Of a DNA stretch of 55,768 nt, positions 1 through 12,045 are shown piece by piece. The notes beneath the pieces are model-generated. The model did no database searches, was not told where the DNA came from, and saw only the letters and a list, made by a program, of their open reading frames with translations. This DNA comes from Pseudonocardia sp. (GTDB taxonomy: Bacteria > Actinomycetota > Actinomycetes > Mycobacteriales > Pseudonocardiaceae): the NCBI GenBank assembly GCA_019244295.1, contig JAFASX010000063.1, positions 1-55,768 of the forward strand. Reading direction: 5' to 3'. Positions within the stretch are counted from its first letter, which is position 1. Every line of letters starts with the position of its first letter. A program made the translations under genes and the position numbers.

Positions 1-348
1 CCGCGATGTGTTCGACCTGCCGGCAACCGAATATCCAAAGACGTCGTCCACGGTGTGACCAGCCTCGACGCCAAGCACGCCACCCCCGAGACCCTCGCCG
101 GCCAGGTCAAAAAACACTGGCGGGTAGAATCGAACCACTGGCTCCGCTACGTCGTCTACCGCGAAGACCACCAACACGCCTACACCGCCACCAGCGCCCA
201 CCTCATGGCCACCTTAAGAAACCTTGCCCTGGCCTTGCTGCGTCTGGCCGGCATCACCCAAATCACCCGAACCATCCAACGCATCAATGCCGACCGAACC
301 CGAATCCTACCCCTCCTCGCAGCTGCTACCAGCACAAACCGACTTTGA
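1..348 (+). CDS. ISAs1-family transposase, C-terminal part (runs off the left edge)
   Basis: Frame 1 is open from the first base to a TGA at 346-348, so the 5' end lies outside the window. The visible part matches the end of ISAs1 (H-repeat) DDE transposases: a TSLD segment, then HWRVESNHWLRYVVYRED in place of the usual HW-IEN-LHW-DV-F-ED block with its catalytic Glu, then MATLRNLALALLRLAG. The end looks natural. The next two codons already read as an IS4-type transposase, so this element directly abuts another IS remnant and its 3' inverted repeat is not apparent. Whether the whole element is active cannot be judged from here. Confidence 0.75.
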   Translation, partial: PRCVRPAGNRISKDVVHGVTSLDAKHATPETLAGQVKKHWRVESNHWLRYVVYREDHQHAYTATSAHLMATLRNLALALLRLAGITQITRTIQRINADRTRILPLLAAATSTNRL

Positions 349-429
349 AATCGTCCTGAGAGCGCCGTCGGCTTCAGCGATTTCCCAGGCCAGAACCCGG
401 CTGGGGGAGGCGCCGGTGAAGCTGTTGTT

Positions 430-451
430 CTAGATGAATGATTCCGTGAAG
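430..451 (+). repeat. Left terminal inverted repeat of the IS982-type element
   Basis: 22 bp identical to the reverse complement of 1673-1694. It begins CTAGATGAATG and ends CCGTGAAG. Confidence 0.8.
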
Positions 452-724
452 TTGGTGTTAGAGGACTTAGACGGCGCGACCGTCATGATCGAGTCAAGTG
501 TGGGTTTTCGAGTCGTCCCTGACGGCGTACCTTGGACCGTGCTCGCTCCACAGCGCAAAATAACAGCGCACCTGACCAGCACATACGCACTTCGCGTCAT
601 GGTCATCATGCATCGGCGTAGCGAGTGGCGGCGGTCGGCGCTCTGACCGCGGGTCCCTGCGTGAGCGTGCGCTGACACCGGAAACCGATCATCACACGCC
701 TCGTCGGGATGGGGCGAAGCCCGG

Positions 725-1660
725 CTAGTGGTCGTGGGCGATTAGTGATCGTTTGTGGGTGGCGTCGGTGTTCCAGTTGTGCCAGATGCCGGTGGCCAGG
801 GCCAGGAGGCGTTGGGCGACTCGGGTGAACACTCCCGCGGGGGTCCTGCCGCCGTGGTCTTCGAGGTCAAGTTGCCCCTTGAGAGTTTGGTTGACCGACT
901 CGATCCATTGGCGCACTCCGCCGAGATTGCCGTTGCGGTAGGTCTCGTCTTTGCGGTCCGGGCGCAGCAGCCGCAGGCCCATGTCCTCGGTAAGTTGTGT
1001 GAACTTCCGGCCGGAGAAGCCCTTGTCAGCCAGCAGAACCTGCCCACCGCGGATCAGATGGTGGTTGTGTTCCAAAAGCGCGGCCAGGACTTCCCGTTCG
1101 CCGAGCTTGGGGTTGGCCAGACACCACATGATCGGCATGCCGTCGCCGGAACAGACCAGGCAGAGCTTAAAGCCCCAGTACCAGCGCGAATGGGAGGAAC
1201 AATAGCCGTATCCGGCGTGCCCGGCCAGCTCCGAGCGTGTCACCGTCTCCCGCGAGGCTCCGCACGGCAGCGGGGTGGCATCGGTGATCCACAGGTCGTC
1301 GAACCAGGATGGGCAGCACGCAGCCAGCACCGTGATCGCCTTGCACAGCAGCGGATGGGCGTTCTTGAGCCGCTTGTGATACCCCGACTGCTCTGGTAGG
1401 TAGGGAAACATCGTCCGCCAACTCGGATCGGCGTGCAGGTGACGCAGCCAGCGTCGTTCGGAGTCAAACCCCAGCAACACCTGAGCCACGGCCAAGGTGA
1501 TCAGCTCACTGTCCGCCAGAAGTGGCTCACGACCACGCCCAGTGCGCGCCGTGACCACATGGTCATCGGCGAGAACGTACAGTTCAGTCAGGAGGGCATC
1601 CAGTTCTTTCGTCACACATTGATCTTGGCTGCCCTCCTCTCGTTTCCCGGGTAGCGACAC
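725..1660 (-). CDS. IS982-family transposase
   Basis: 311 residues from a GTG start. The family pattern is complete. LADSELITLAVAQVLLGFDSERR is followed by FPYLPEQSGYHKRLK. DDLWITDATPLPCG holds the first catalytic Asp. GHAGYGYCSSHSRWYWGFKL follows, then VLLADKGFSGR with the second Asp, and RQWIESVNQTLKGQLDLEDHGGRT with the Glu; the tail is AQRLLALATGIWHNW. Full length with no frameshift, so it could be active. It reads against the interrupted IS4-type gene. RBS context is weak: the palindrome CTCACGTGAG (1663-1672) lies just upstream of the start. Confidence 0.85.
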   Translation of the reverse strand: MSLPGKREEGSQDQCVTKELDALLTELYVLADDHVVTARTGRGREPLLADSELITLAVAQVLLGFDSERRWLRHLHADPSWRTMFPYLPEQSGYHKRLKNAHPLLCKAITVLAACCPSWFDDLWITDATPLPCGASRETVTRSELAGHAGYGYCSSHSRWYWGFKLCLVCSGDGMPIMWCLANPKLGEREVLAALLEHNHHLIRGGQVLLADKGFSGRKFTQLTEDMGLRLLRPDRKDETYRNGNLGGVRQWIESVNQTLKGQLDLEDHGGRTPAGVFTRVAQRLLALATGIWHNWNTDATHKRSLIAHDH

Positions 1661-1672
1661 ACCTCACGTGAG

Positions 1673-1694
1673 CTTCACGGAATCATTCATCTAG
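1673..1694 (-). repeat. Right terminal inverted repeat of the IS982-type element
   Basis: Exact reverse complement of 430-451. It lies 12 bp upstream of the transposase GTG, so it and the transposase promoter probably overlap. Confidence 0.8.
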
Positions 1695-2785
1695 CGGGTC
1701 GCGGTGCCGATGGCCCGCGCCGGGACCCGAGGCGCGTGGTACCGGGGTCGGCGCGTGATGGCCATCGACGGGCTGGTCCTGGACGTGCCCGACACCAAGG
1801 ACAACGAGCGGGCGTTCGGTCGCTCGACCAACGGGACATCCACCAGCGCGTTCCCCCAGGTCCGGTTGGTCGCGCTGGGTGAGTGCGGCACCCACGCCGC
1901 CGTCGACGCCGAGCTGGCCGGGGTGAACACCGGGGAACAAACCCTGGCCGCGAAGCTGATCAGCCGGTTCACCGCCGAGATGATGGTGCTGGCTGACCGC
2001 CTGTTCTACAGCTATGAGGCCTGGCAACAAGCTTGCGCGACCGGCGCGGCGTTGCTGTGGCGGCTCCAGATCGAACGTCGGGCTGCCGATGCTCGGCGGG
2101 CTCCCGGACGGTTCTTACCGCTCGGTGTTGATCAACCCGACGATCCGCGGGCGGCGCCGGGAAGAGCTGCTGGCCGCCGCTCGCGCCGGGCAACCTCTGG
2201 ATCCCAGCCAAGCCATGCTGGTGCGGGTGGTGGAATACATGGTCGAGAATCGCACCACTCGCGGAGAACTGTTCTGCTTGATCACGAATCTGCTCGATTA
2301 CGAGACCGCGCCCGCGATGGAGCTCGCCGAGCTGTATCACGAACGGTGGGAAATCGAGCTGTCCTTCGACGAGATCGAAACCCACCAACTCGCCTCCGAC
2401 CGCGTGCTGCGCTCCCGCACACCGGAGTTGGTGAAACAAGAAATCTGGGGACTCTTACTCACCCACTACGCGATACGACATACCATGAAAGACGCCGCCG
2501 ACACCGTCGGCACCGACCCCGATCGCTTATCCTTCATCCGCGGCTTCCGTGTCATCCGCCGCCAGGTGTCCAACCAGGCGGGTTTTTCCCCCTCACCGAA
2601 TGGCCACGGCACTGGTTGAGACCATCACCGAAATCACCGAACGACCCAACCCCCCGCGACGACACCGAACATATCCCCGCGTCATCAAAAGGTCCCGCGC
2701 TCACAGCCACCGCATCAAACGCCCCACCGACCGCGGCCAACGCCACTACACCCCACCAAAGATCCACATCTTCAACGCTGCGTGC

Positions 2786-3111
2786 CTAACTTAACGGCAT
2801 TGACCCCGACGCCAACCGCGGAATCTCGTTCGCTCGTTTCAGCTCACGCACCTCACGCACCTCACGCTCCAACGCTGCGATCGTCGCGTCTTTTCCGCGT
2901 CCGAGCCCTCCACCACCTCACCCGAAGGCCGACGCCCCTTGTCGTCCTGGCGGACCCAGCCCCGCAACGTCTCTGGGTTCAACCCCAGCTGGGTGGCCAC
3001 CCGGGCGATCGCCCCACGGCTTGATCCCAACTCTCGTTCCAGCTCGCGCGCCATCGCCACCGCGCGCTGCTTCAGTTCCACCGGGTGTTTTGTCACCGTT
3101 GCCATGCCCAT
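2786..3111 (-). pseudogene. IS3-family orfA (HTH) remnant, frameshifted
   Basis: From ATG at 3111 the minus strand codes VELKQRAVAMARELERELGS, then AIARVATQLGLNPETLRGWVRQDDKGRRP, the classic helix-turn-helix of IS3-type OrfA. After a frameshift near 2890, another frame continues IAALEREVREVRELKRANEI, the leucine-zipper segment that follows it in intact OrfA, and stops at 2786-2788. No orfB is present; the remnant runs straight into the end of the IS4-type pseudogene. Its upstream edge (about 3112-3140) is where the polysaccharide lyase loses similarity, so this insertion probably truncated the lyase. Confidence 0.75.
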
Positions 3112-5176
3112 GATCCTTCCCAGAACCGAGGGCCTCCATCAAACCCGGGGTGGTCCAGGTGTCATCGGCGCCCGCGCCGGGAAGCACCGCCCATGCGTAC
3201 GTGGCATCCGCCGGATTGACCCCGTGCTCCAGCCGTAGCTGCTGGTAGCGGCGGGTGTAGCGGACGGCGGTGCCTCGGGTGTCTTCGCCGGTGTCGATGT
3301 CGCTCCAGCTGCCCGTGCGATCCTCGCGCAGCACGGTAACACTGGTCGGCGTCGGGTCGAGCAGCACATAGCCGGCGATCCCATCCAGGTGAAACCACCG
3401 GGGGCTCACGCGGGTGATCGTCGGGCCGGGGAGGGTCGGGCCGAGCTCACCGTCGATCAGCAGCCTGGTGGTGGCGTTCTCGCCGAGGTTGCGGTTCTCC
3501 ACTGTAGTGCGGATCGGCGCGCCCGAGCGGTCAGTGATCCCAGCGCCCAAGCACAACACCGCGTCCGAGGTGAAAAACCAGGCCTTCTTCGCGGTCAACG
3601 TGCCGTCTTGGCTGGTGAAATCCAGTCCGTGCGCGCCGTGGCCGGCGTCGAACCGCACCCCGCCGGCGAACGCGTTGGGCGTGGTCGGCCGATCGGTCAG
3701 CAGCGGTGGCGGCGGGGAGGCCTTCTCCGTCGTGCTAGGCAGTAGTGTGGCATCGACGGTGGGCCAGTACGCGTCGCTGTAATGGGTGCGCTGGGTGGGC
3801 AGGAACAGGTAGAGCACGCCGTCGCCGGTGAACCAGCCATGTTTGTTCTGGCCGTTGATTGCCTCATAGCGGGTGATCCGGGTGGAACTCAGGCCGAGCG
3901 AGGCCGACCACCGCGCGGTGCGATGCACCATGCGGTCCATCTGGCTGAACACCCGGTGGATCGGCGGTGGCGGGGTGGCCGGGACGGTCGCGTCGCCTAG
4001 CAGCGCCTCGGCGTGCTCTACCTCGGGCACGCCGCCAGCGATCCGCGGATCCGCCGCGTCGGCGCCGTCGGCGATCCATCGCGCGGCCAAGCCGGCCAGT
4101 TGGGTGCGATCGGGCTCGGCCCCTGACTTGGCCAGCAGCGCCACCGAGGAAACGAGCTGCTGGCCGGCATCGCGCCCAGTCTCGTCCTGGCGGGAGAGCA
4201 TCCGGCCGCGGATCGGCTCCATCACGGCCCCATCGGCCACGAATGGTTCGAACACATCGGCGACGGTGTGGATGATCTGATCGCGTACCCGCGGGGTAAG
4301 CCGCAGGGCCGGATCCTGTACCGCTGAGGTAACTCGCAGCAGCGCCGCCATCGCTTTGAGCAGCACCAAGCCATAGTGGCCCGAGTAGGGGACCCGGTCG
4401 TGTTGCAGGAACGACCCGTCAGGGTGGAAGCCGTCACCCACGGTTACTGGTCTGATCACGCTGGCCTGGCCGTTTCCCGCCGTGTCGGTGACTGCGGCGA
4501 TGCCGGCGGCCACCCGAGCGGCGTCGCCGGCGAGCGCGCCGGAGACGACCGCGATCAGCGCCTTATCCGCTCGGTTCGCACCGGTTTCGACGGCACCGGT
4601 TGAGGTGCGCCGATTCGGATCGGCGACGAAACGCAGTACCGGACGCAAGTAGCGCTCCCGGTCCGGGGCGGCTACTCGGTCACCCAGCGTCACCAAGATT
4701 TGCAACAGCAAGTACGGAACGCCAATCTCATACAGGTACCAGTTGCCCCGCTCCGGCAGCTGTTCGTGGTATTGGTTGCGGTACAGGAGCTCCAGCGCGA
4801 CGCTGATGCGCTGGGGCAGTTCAGCGCGGGCAGACATAGCCGATCCCGGGGTTGGCCAGGCCACCGCGACGGTGCGCAGCCGGTAGTACAGGTGCCCGAC
4901 GGTGCTCGTGTCTAGGCGGAACGGCAGGTCGGGCCAGAGCGCGCCACCGGTGAGGTTCATCGCGGCGTCGAAACGGCCGGCCGGTTCGTCCAGCGCGGCG
5001 AGCGCCTTGGCTCGGGCCGGGGACGGGCGGTTCGTGCCGATTTGCAGCTCGCGGTAGGCGGCGACGATGAGGTCGAGATCTCCCGGCGCCGCCGGCCGGG
5101 GACTTGCGCACGCCGCCACAGCGGCACACGCGGCCAGTCCTCCCAGGCGCAACACCTCGCGGCGGCTGAGGCTCAC
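2918..5176 (-). CDS. PL8-family polysaccharide lyase (hyaluronate lyase-like), C-terminus replaced by IS sequence
   Basis: GTG start; 752 residues in the open frame, but only about the first 680 look native. The N-terminus has a twin-arginine stretch (SRREVLRLGG) and a lipobox-like LAAC/VAAC, so it is exported and perhaps lipid-anchored. PL8 landmarks: NWYLYEIGVPYLL (145-157), ETGANRADK (198-205) with catalytic Asn201, and DGSFLQHDRVPYSGHYG (253-269) with His259 and Tyr268. A beta-sandwich part follows with INGQNKHGWFTGDGVLYLF. PL8 enzymes cleave uronic-acid polysaccharides such as hyaluronan, chondroitin or xanthan by beta-elimination; the substrate cannot be read here. From about 3138 downward the frame is out-of-phase IS3 DNA (GSGKDHGHGNGDKTPGG onward), so the end of the C-terminal domain is lost. 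Activity is uncertain, since the catalytic residues are in the intact part. Confidence 0.8.
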   Translation of the reverse strand: MSLSRREVLRLGGLAACAAVAACASPRPAAPGDLDLIVAAYRELQIGTNRPSPARAKALAALDEPAGRFDAAMNLTGGALWPDLPFRLDTSTVGHLYYRLRTVAVAWPTPGSAMSARAELPQRISVALELLYRNQYHEQLPERGNWYLYEIGVPYLLLQILVTLGDRVAAPDRERYLRPVLRFVADPNRRTSTGAVETGANRADKALIAVVSGALAGDAARVAAGIAAVTDTAGNGQASVIRPVTVGDGFHPDGSFLQHDRVPYSGHYGLVLLKAMAALLRVTSAVQDPALRLTPRVRDQIIHTVADVFEPFVADGAVMEPIRGRMLSRQDETGRDAGQQLVSSVALLAKSGAEPDRTQLAGLAARWIADGADAADPRIAGGVPEVEHAEALLGDATVPATPPPPIHRVFSQMDRMVHRTARWSASLGLSSTRITRYEAINGQNKHGWFTGDGVLYLFLPTQRTHYSDAYWPTVDATLLPSTTEKASPPPPLLTDRPTTPNAFAGGVRFDAGHGAHGLDFTSQDGTLTAKKAWFFTSDAVLCLGAGITDRSGAPIRTTVENRNLGENATTRLLIDGELGPTLPGPTITRVSPRWFHLDGIAGYVLLDPTPTSVTVLREDRTGSWSDIDTGEDTRGTAVRYTRRYQQLRLEHGVNPADATYAWAVLPGAGADDTWTTPGLMEALGSGKDHGHGNGDKTPGGTEAARGGDGARAGTRVGIKPWGDRPGGHPAGVEPRDVAGLGPPGRQGASAFG

Positions 5177-5258
5177 GGTTACCCTGTCGTCTCATCAGTT
5201 CAGGCAGTCAGCGGCGGTCACCATACAGCGGGAGCGCGGCCCCTGATAAACACCGGCT

Positions 5259-6275
5259 GTGGAAAGCACGCCGTACTGGCCTCGGGGTACCGCTACTGGA
5301 ATCGGATCTATGCCCGGCACCGATGCGCTGGAGGCCGCCCGCACCGTGGCCAGCGAGTTGCCCGACCTGCCGCACCTGCCGGAGCTGCCCAGCCGGGGGG
5401 TGGGGGCTGACCTCATCGGGCGTACCGCCGCGCTGCTGGTGGACCTGGCCACCGAGGTGACACCGTCGGGTTACCGGGTCACCGCCCGTCCCGGCCGGGA
5501 GCACCGCCGTGGCGTCGACCTGCTGCGGATCGACCTGGACGCGTTGGAGGAGGCATTGGCCGCCATCCGGCCGGACTGGGTGAAGGTGCAGGCCGCCGGG
5601 CCGTGGACGCTCGCCGCCGGCGTCGAGTTGCGCAGCGGTCACCGGGTGCTGACCGACCGGGGCGCCCGCCGCGAGTTCGCTGTCAGCTTGGCCGAGGGAC
5701 TGGCCGCCCACGCGGCCGAGGTGGCCGCCCGCACCGGTGCTCAGGTCACCGTTCAGCTTGACGAGCCGGCCCTACCGGCGGTCCTGGCCGGCTCGCTGCC
5801 CACCGCGTCCGGGTTCGGCACCGTCGAAGCCGTGCCCGCTCCTGAGGCTGAGCAGCAACTGCGCGAGGTGATCGAAGCGCTGCCCGCGCCGGTGATCGTG
5901 CACTGTTGCGCGGCCGGGGCGCCGGTCGCGCTGCTGCGGGCCGCCGGTGCCGGCGCGCTCTCGCTGGATGCCAGGCTGATCGGTGCCGACACCGCCAGTC
6001 TGGACGCTGTCGGCGCGGTGTGGGACGTTGGCGTGCCGCTCTTGCTCGGTCTGGTGCCGGCGCTGCGTGCTGACCGCGAGCCGACGCTGCGTGAGCTGGT
6101 CCGCCCGGCGCTGGAGCTGGCCGATCGGGTGGGGTTCGCGCGTGCCCGGCTGGCTGAGCTCGCGGTACCTACCCCGACCTGCGGGTTGGCTGGCGCGGAC
6201 CAGGAATGGGCCCGCCGGGCTATGGTGCTGTGCCGCGATCTCGGCAAGGCATTGGCCGAGGACTGGGCTCCGTGA
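5259..6275 (+). CDS. MetE-like (cobalamin-independent methionine synthase fold) protein, Rv3015c type
   Basis: 338 residues from GTG, transcribed away from the lyase with an 82-bp gap. The protein is a single TIM-barrel domain like the catalytic half of MetE. It opens with GTATGIGSMPGTDALEAART and carries VQLDEPALPAVL, VIVHCCAAGAP and PTCGLAGA; the His/Cys positions fit the zinc/thiol site of MetE. At half the length of MetE and lacking its N-terminal folate half, it is not expected to be a standard methionine synthase. The same gene precedes ligA in mycobacteria (Rv3015c), where it is a conserved protein of unknown function. Methyl transfer or thiol chemistry is plausible but unproven. Confidence 0.75.
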   Translation: MESTPYWPRGTATGIGSMPGTDALEAARTVASELPDLPHLPELPSRGVGADLIGRTAALLVDLATEVTPSGYRVTARPGREHRRGVDLLRIDLDALEEALAAIRPDWVKVQAAGPWTLAAGVELRSGHRVLTDRGARREFAVSLAEGLAAHAAEVAARTGAQVTVQLDEPALPAVLAGSLPTASGFGTVEAVPAPEAEQQLREVIEALPAPVIVHCCAAGAPVALLRAAGAGALSLDARLIGADTASLDAVGAVWDVGVPLLLGLVPALRADREPTLRELVRPALELADRVGFARARLAELAVPTPTCGLAGADQEWARRAMVLCRDLGKALAEDWAP

Positions 6276-6279
6276 GTGG

Positions 6280-6302
6280 CGTATGAGCCGTAAGCTCATA
6301 CG
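6280..6302. promoter_or_regulatory. Perfect 9-bp hairpin directly before a start codon
   Basis: CGTATGAGC and GCTCATACG surround a 5-nt loop CGTAA and end two bases before the GTG of the class V aminotransferase. There is no ribosome-binding site in the usual place. A TAAGCT at 6291-6296 would put a leaderless transcription start at or next to the GTG, in which case the palindrome is a DNA operator rather than an RNA hairpin. Inference. Confidence 0.4.
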
Positions 6303-6304
6303 AC

Positions 6305-10052
<3,748 letters not shown>

Positions 10053-10086
10053 CCTAAGCTGTCCCCTGGCGGAGAGGAGAGGTTCG

Positions 10087-10845
10087 GTGTTGCAAGGTTG
10101 CCTCAACGGTGCCCGTCCGGCAGATGTGCATCCGGCTTTGCCTGTGACACCGTACGAACTGGCCAGGGATGCGCGAGTGATCGCGCGCTATGGTGTGACC
10201 TCGGTGCACGTCCACCCCCGGTGCCCACAAGGCCTGGAAACCTTGGAACCGGTACACGTCGGCGACGCGGTAGCCGCGATCCGTGCCGAGGTGCCTGGCA
10301 TCGAGGTGGGCGTGCCGGCGGCACGATGGGTGCAGCCCGATCCCAAGATCCGGATCGCCGCGGTGATGGCGTGGGGCAAGCTCGGCCGAGGCAAGCCAGA
10401 TGTGATCGCGGTGAATGTGCACGATTCGGAGTGGCGAAAGGTGTGCTCCGCCGCGCATTCGCTGGGTATGGGAATCGAGCTGGGGGTGTGGACCACTGGC
10501 GACGCGGTCACGCTTCGTAATGCGGGTCTGCCAGCCGGCACGATCCGGCTGGTCGCCGAGCCGACGGTGAGCGGGCCGGACGTGGCGGTCGCCGAAGCGA
10601 TCCGCATTGTGCGTACGCTCGGGCAACCCGGTGTTCCGGTGCTGGTGCACGGTGAAGACTCCGGGGCGTGGCCGGTGTTCGACTATGCCCGCAAGATGGG
10701 GCTGGACGCCCGGATCGGGCTGGAGGACGTGCTACTTGGTCGGGACGGTTGGTTGGCCAGGGGCAACGATGACCTGGTCGAGATCGCGCTGGACATCATC
10801 AACCCCGCGCCGAGGCGGCGGCGGGTCAGCCGCCTAGGACAGTAG
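10087..10845 (+). CDS. BKACE/DUF849-type beta-keto acid cleavage enzyme
   Basis: 252 residues from the GTG at 10087, chosen because GGAGAGGAGAGG lies just upstream and the protein then starts like the family (QGCLNGARPADVHPALPVTP). Zinc ligands of BKACE are seen in SVHVHPRC (His41, His43), and the barrel end has LVHGEDSGAWPVFDYA and RIGLEDVLLG with a conserved Glu213. This family condenses a beta-keto acid with acetyl-CoA to give acetoacetate and a new CoA ester; substrates vary widely and cannot be told here. Its last 20 bp overlap the 3' end of the convergent ACT gene. Confidence 0.75.
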   Translation: MLQGCLNGARPADVHPALPVTPYELARDARVIARYGVTSVHVHPRCPQGLETLEPVHVGDAVAAIRAEVPGIEVGVPAARWVQPDPKIRIAAVMAWGKLGRGKPDVIAVNVHDSEWRKVCSAAHSLGMGIELGVWTTGDAVTLRNAGLPAGTIRLVAEPTVSGPDVAVAEAIRIVRTLGQPGVPVLVHGEDSGAWPVFDYARKMGLDARIGLEDVLLGRDGWLARGNDDLVEIALDIINPAPRRRRVSRLGQ

Positions 10846-11479
10846 CGACGATCCCGCCGAGATGGGTAAGCCGGGCCAGTTCGGACCGGCGGAACGCCGG
10901 GCCTCCCGGCCGGCCGACCACCAATGCTTTGTCCGGGCCCATGAACGGCGCGGCGGCTAGCTCGGTATCCAGCTCGCACCACGGTTCTGGCACCCAGTGC
11001 ACATGGGGGTCGAGCACGATCGCCTTGGCCAGCGGCAGCCAGGGTAAGCTTCCTGCCCTGGTTTCCGGCGACGCCTGACTTTCCGCTAGTCGGTAACCTT
11101 GGTTGCCCTCCTGGGTGACCACGAGGGCCCAGCCTGCGCGGAAGATACGCGGGATACCTTCGGCGAAGATTTGTAGCCCGTGCTCGGGATCGCCGCTGAC
11201 TTCCTCGATCAATTCCAGCTCACGATGGGTGTCGAGCTTGCCGGAATACGGCCGTACCGACTCCACCCACACATCTGGAATCGACTCCACGACGCTAATC
11301 AACACGTCCGGCGGACGACCGCCGGGTAGCTCCACCGCAAGGTCGTCTATGGCGATGTTGCCGGACCGCTCGACCACATCGAGCCCAACAATATCCACCC
11401 CGGCTCGCCCCAGCGCGGTGGCTACTGCGCCCAGCATGCCTGGCCGGTCCGGGACCTGAACCCGGATCAGGTACGACAC
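10826..11479 (-). CDS. ACT-domain protein (Rv3013 type)
   Basis: 217 residues from GTG with AAGGAGG about 12 bp upstream. The N-terminus is an ACT domain (SYLIRVQVPDRPGMLGAVATALGRAGVDIVGLDV), normally a small-molecule (amino acid) sensing fold. The remainder (about 80-217) has PLAKAIVLDPHVHWVPEPWCEL and ends ARLTHLGGIVATVLGG and resembles no enzyme I know. The gene is divergent from gatC and in the same neighbourhood as in mycobacteria. Function unknown; a regulatory or sensory role is inference from the ACT domain only. Confidence 0.75.
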   Translation of the reverse strand: MSYLIRVQVPDRPGMLGAVATALGRAGVDIVGLDVVERSGNIAIDDLAVELPGGRPPDVLISVVESIPDVWVESVRPYSGKLDTHRELELIEEVSGDPEHGLQIFAEGIPRIFRAGWALVVTQEGNQGYRLAESQASPETRAGSLPWLPLAKAIVLDPHVHWVPEPWCELDTELAAAPFMGPDKALVVGRPGGPAFRRSELARLTHLGGIVATVLGG

Positions 11480-11745
11480 GCTCCCACCGCCTCCTTGTGG
11501 CCGCTCGTGGGCGGCGTCCTCATCGCCCCGCAGCCGGGCATTGTGTCAGGGACCTGTTCATGATGTGCTGCCCAACGGGGTGATCCCCAGGGGTTCCCGC
11601 CATTTGCTTTCCCAGATGCTCAGACGCCCCCAAACGTCGTACCCGTCCATCGGACATACACTTGAGTCCAGTTTCAGCGGGCCGCGCGCTGACAGGCTGA
11701 GCTGGCCGATCCGGCGGCCGCTGGAGAGCGGTCACAAGGAGGGAC

Positions 11746-12045
11746 ATGCCGGTAATATCCCGGGACGAGGTCGCCCACCTCGCTCGGCTCGCTCGGCTCG
11801 CCGTCACCGAGGCGGAGCTCGACGTGTTCGCTGGCCAGCTCGGCGTGATCCTCGGCGCGGTCGCCCGGATCAGCGAGGTCGCCGCTGACGATATCCCGCC
11901 GACGTCGCACGCCGTGCCGCGCAGCAACGTGTTCCGCCGGGACGAGCTGCGTCCGGGCCTCGAACAGCAGCAGGCACTCGCGGGCGCACCGGCCGCCGAA
12001 GAGGGCCGGTTCCGGGTGCCTCGGATCCTGGGGGAGGAGTCGTGA
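11746..12045 (+). CDS. gatC: Glutamyl-tRNA(Gln)/aspartyl-tRNA(Asn) amidotransferase subunit C
   Basis: 99 residues from ATG with AAGGAGG 5 bp upstream. The start [21 protein letters not shown] and the [19 protein letters not shown] segment are typical GatC. It wraps around GatA and stabilises the GatCAB complex that amidates misacylated Glu-tRNA(Gln) or Asp-tRNA(Asn) in the cytoplasm. First gene of gatCAB; its stop overlaps the gatA start by 4 bp. The 266 bp upstream are shared with the divergent ACT gene and hold no clear gene. Confidence 0.93.
   Translation: MPVISRDEVAHLARLARLAVTEAELDVFAGQLGVILGAVARISEVAADDIPPTSHAVPRSNVFRRDELRPGLEQQQALAGAPAAEEGRFRVPRILGEES

Larger units (their letters stand above)
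430..1694 (-). mobile_element. IS982-type insertion sequence with 22-bp perfect inverted repeats
   Basis: A transposase gene lies between exact 22-bp inverted repeats (430-451 and 1673-1694), giving a unit of about 1.26 kb inserted in an IS4-type transposase gene. The left repeat is about 270 bp from the transposase stop, a long non-coding end for such an element; I recognise no gene in 452-724. CTAG stands at both outer ends, but it is palindromic, so it could be part of the repeat or a 4-bp target duplication. Reading across the junction with one CTAG gives an in-frame TAG, so a simple CTAG duplication does not restore the host frame. Confidence 0.75.
351..2794 (+). pseudogene. IS4-type transposase pseudogene, interrupted by an IS982-type element
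   Basis: The pieces of one IS4-type DDE transposase lie in order. At 355-430 is APSASAISQARTRLGEAPVK, the N-terminal domain motif. After the inserted element, from 1695, come AIDGLVLDVPDTKDNERAFG and the ECGTHA / LADRLFYSYEAW blocks. After a frameshift near 2066-2075 the reading continues with GLPDGSYRSVLINP and the YREK-like region ELYHERWEIELSFDEIE. A second frameshift near 2575-2615 leads to the basic tail YPRVIKRSR, which ends at a TAA at 2792-2794. About 50 N-terminal residues are missing on the left, where the ISAs1 gene abuts. A dead gene, clearly built by successive insertions. Confidence 0.8.

Noticed and set aside
430..678. Opposed small frames (82 residues minus, 70 residues plus) inside the IS982-type element
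   Set aside because: Both run into or over the inverted repeat, have no recognised motif and overlap each other; treated as non-coding end of the element.
430..1694. CTAG as a 4-bp target duplication of an IS5-type element
   Set aside because: The transposase has IS982 motifs, CTAG is palindromic, and a single CTAG does not rejoin the interrupted frame.
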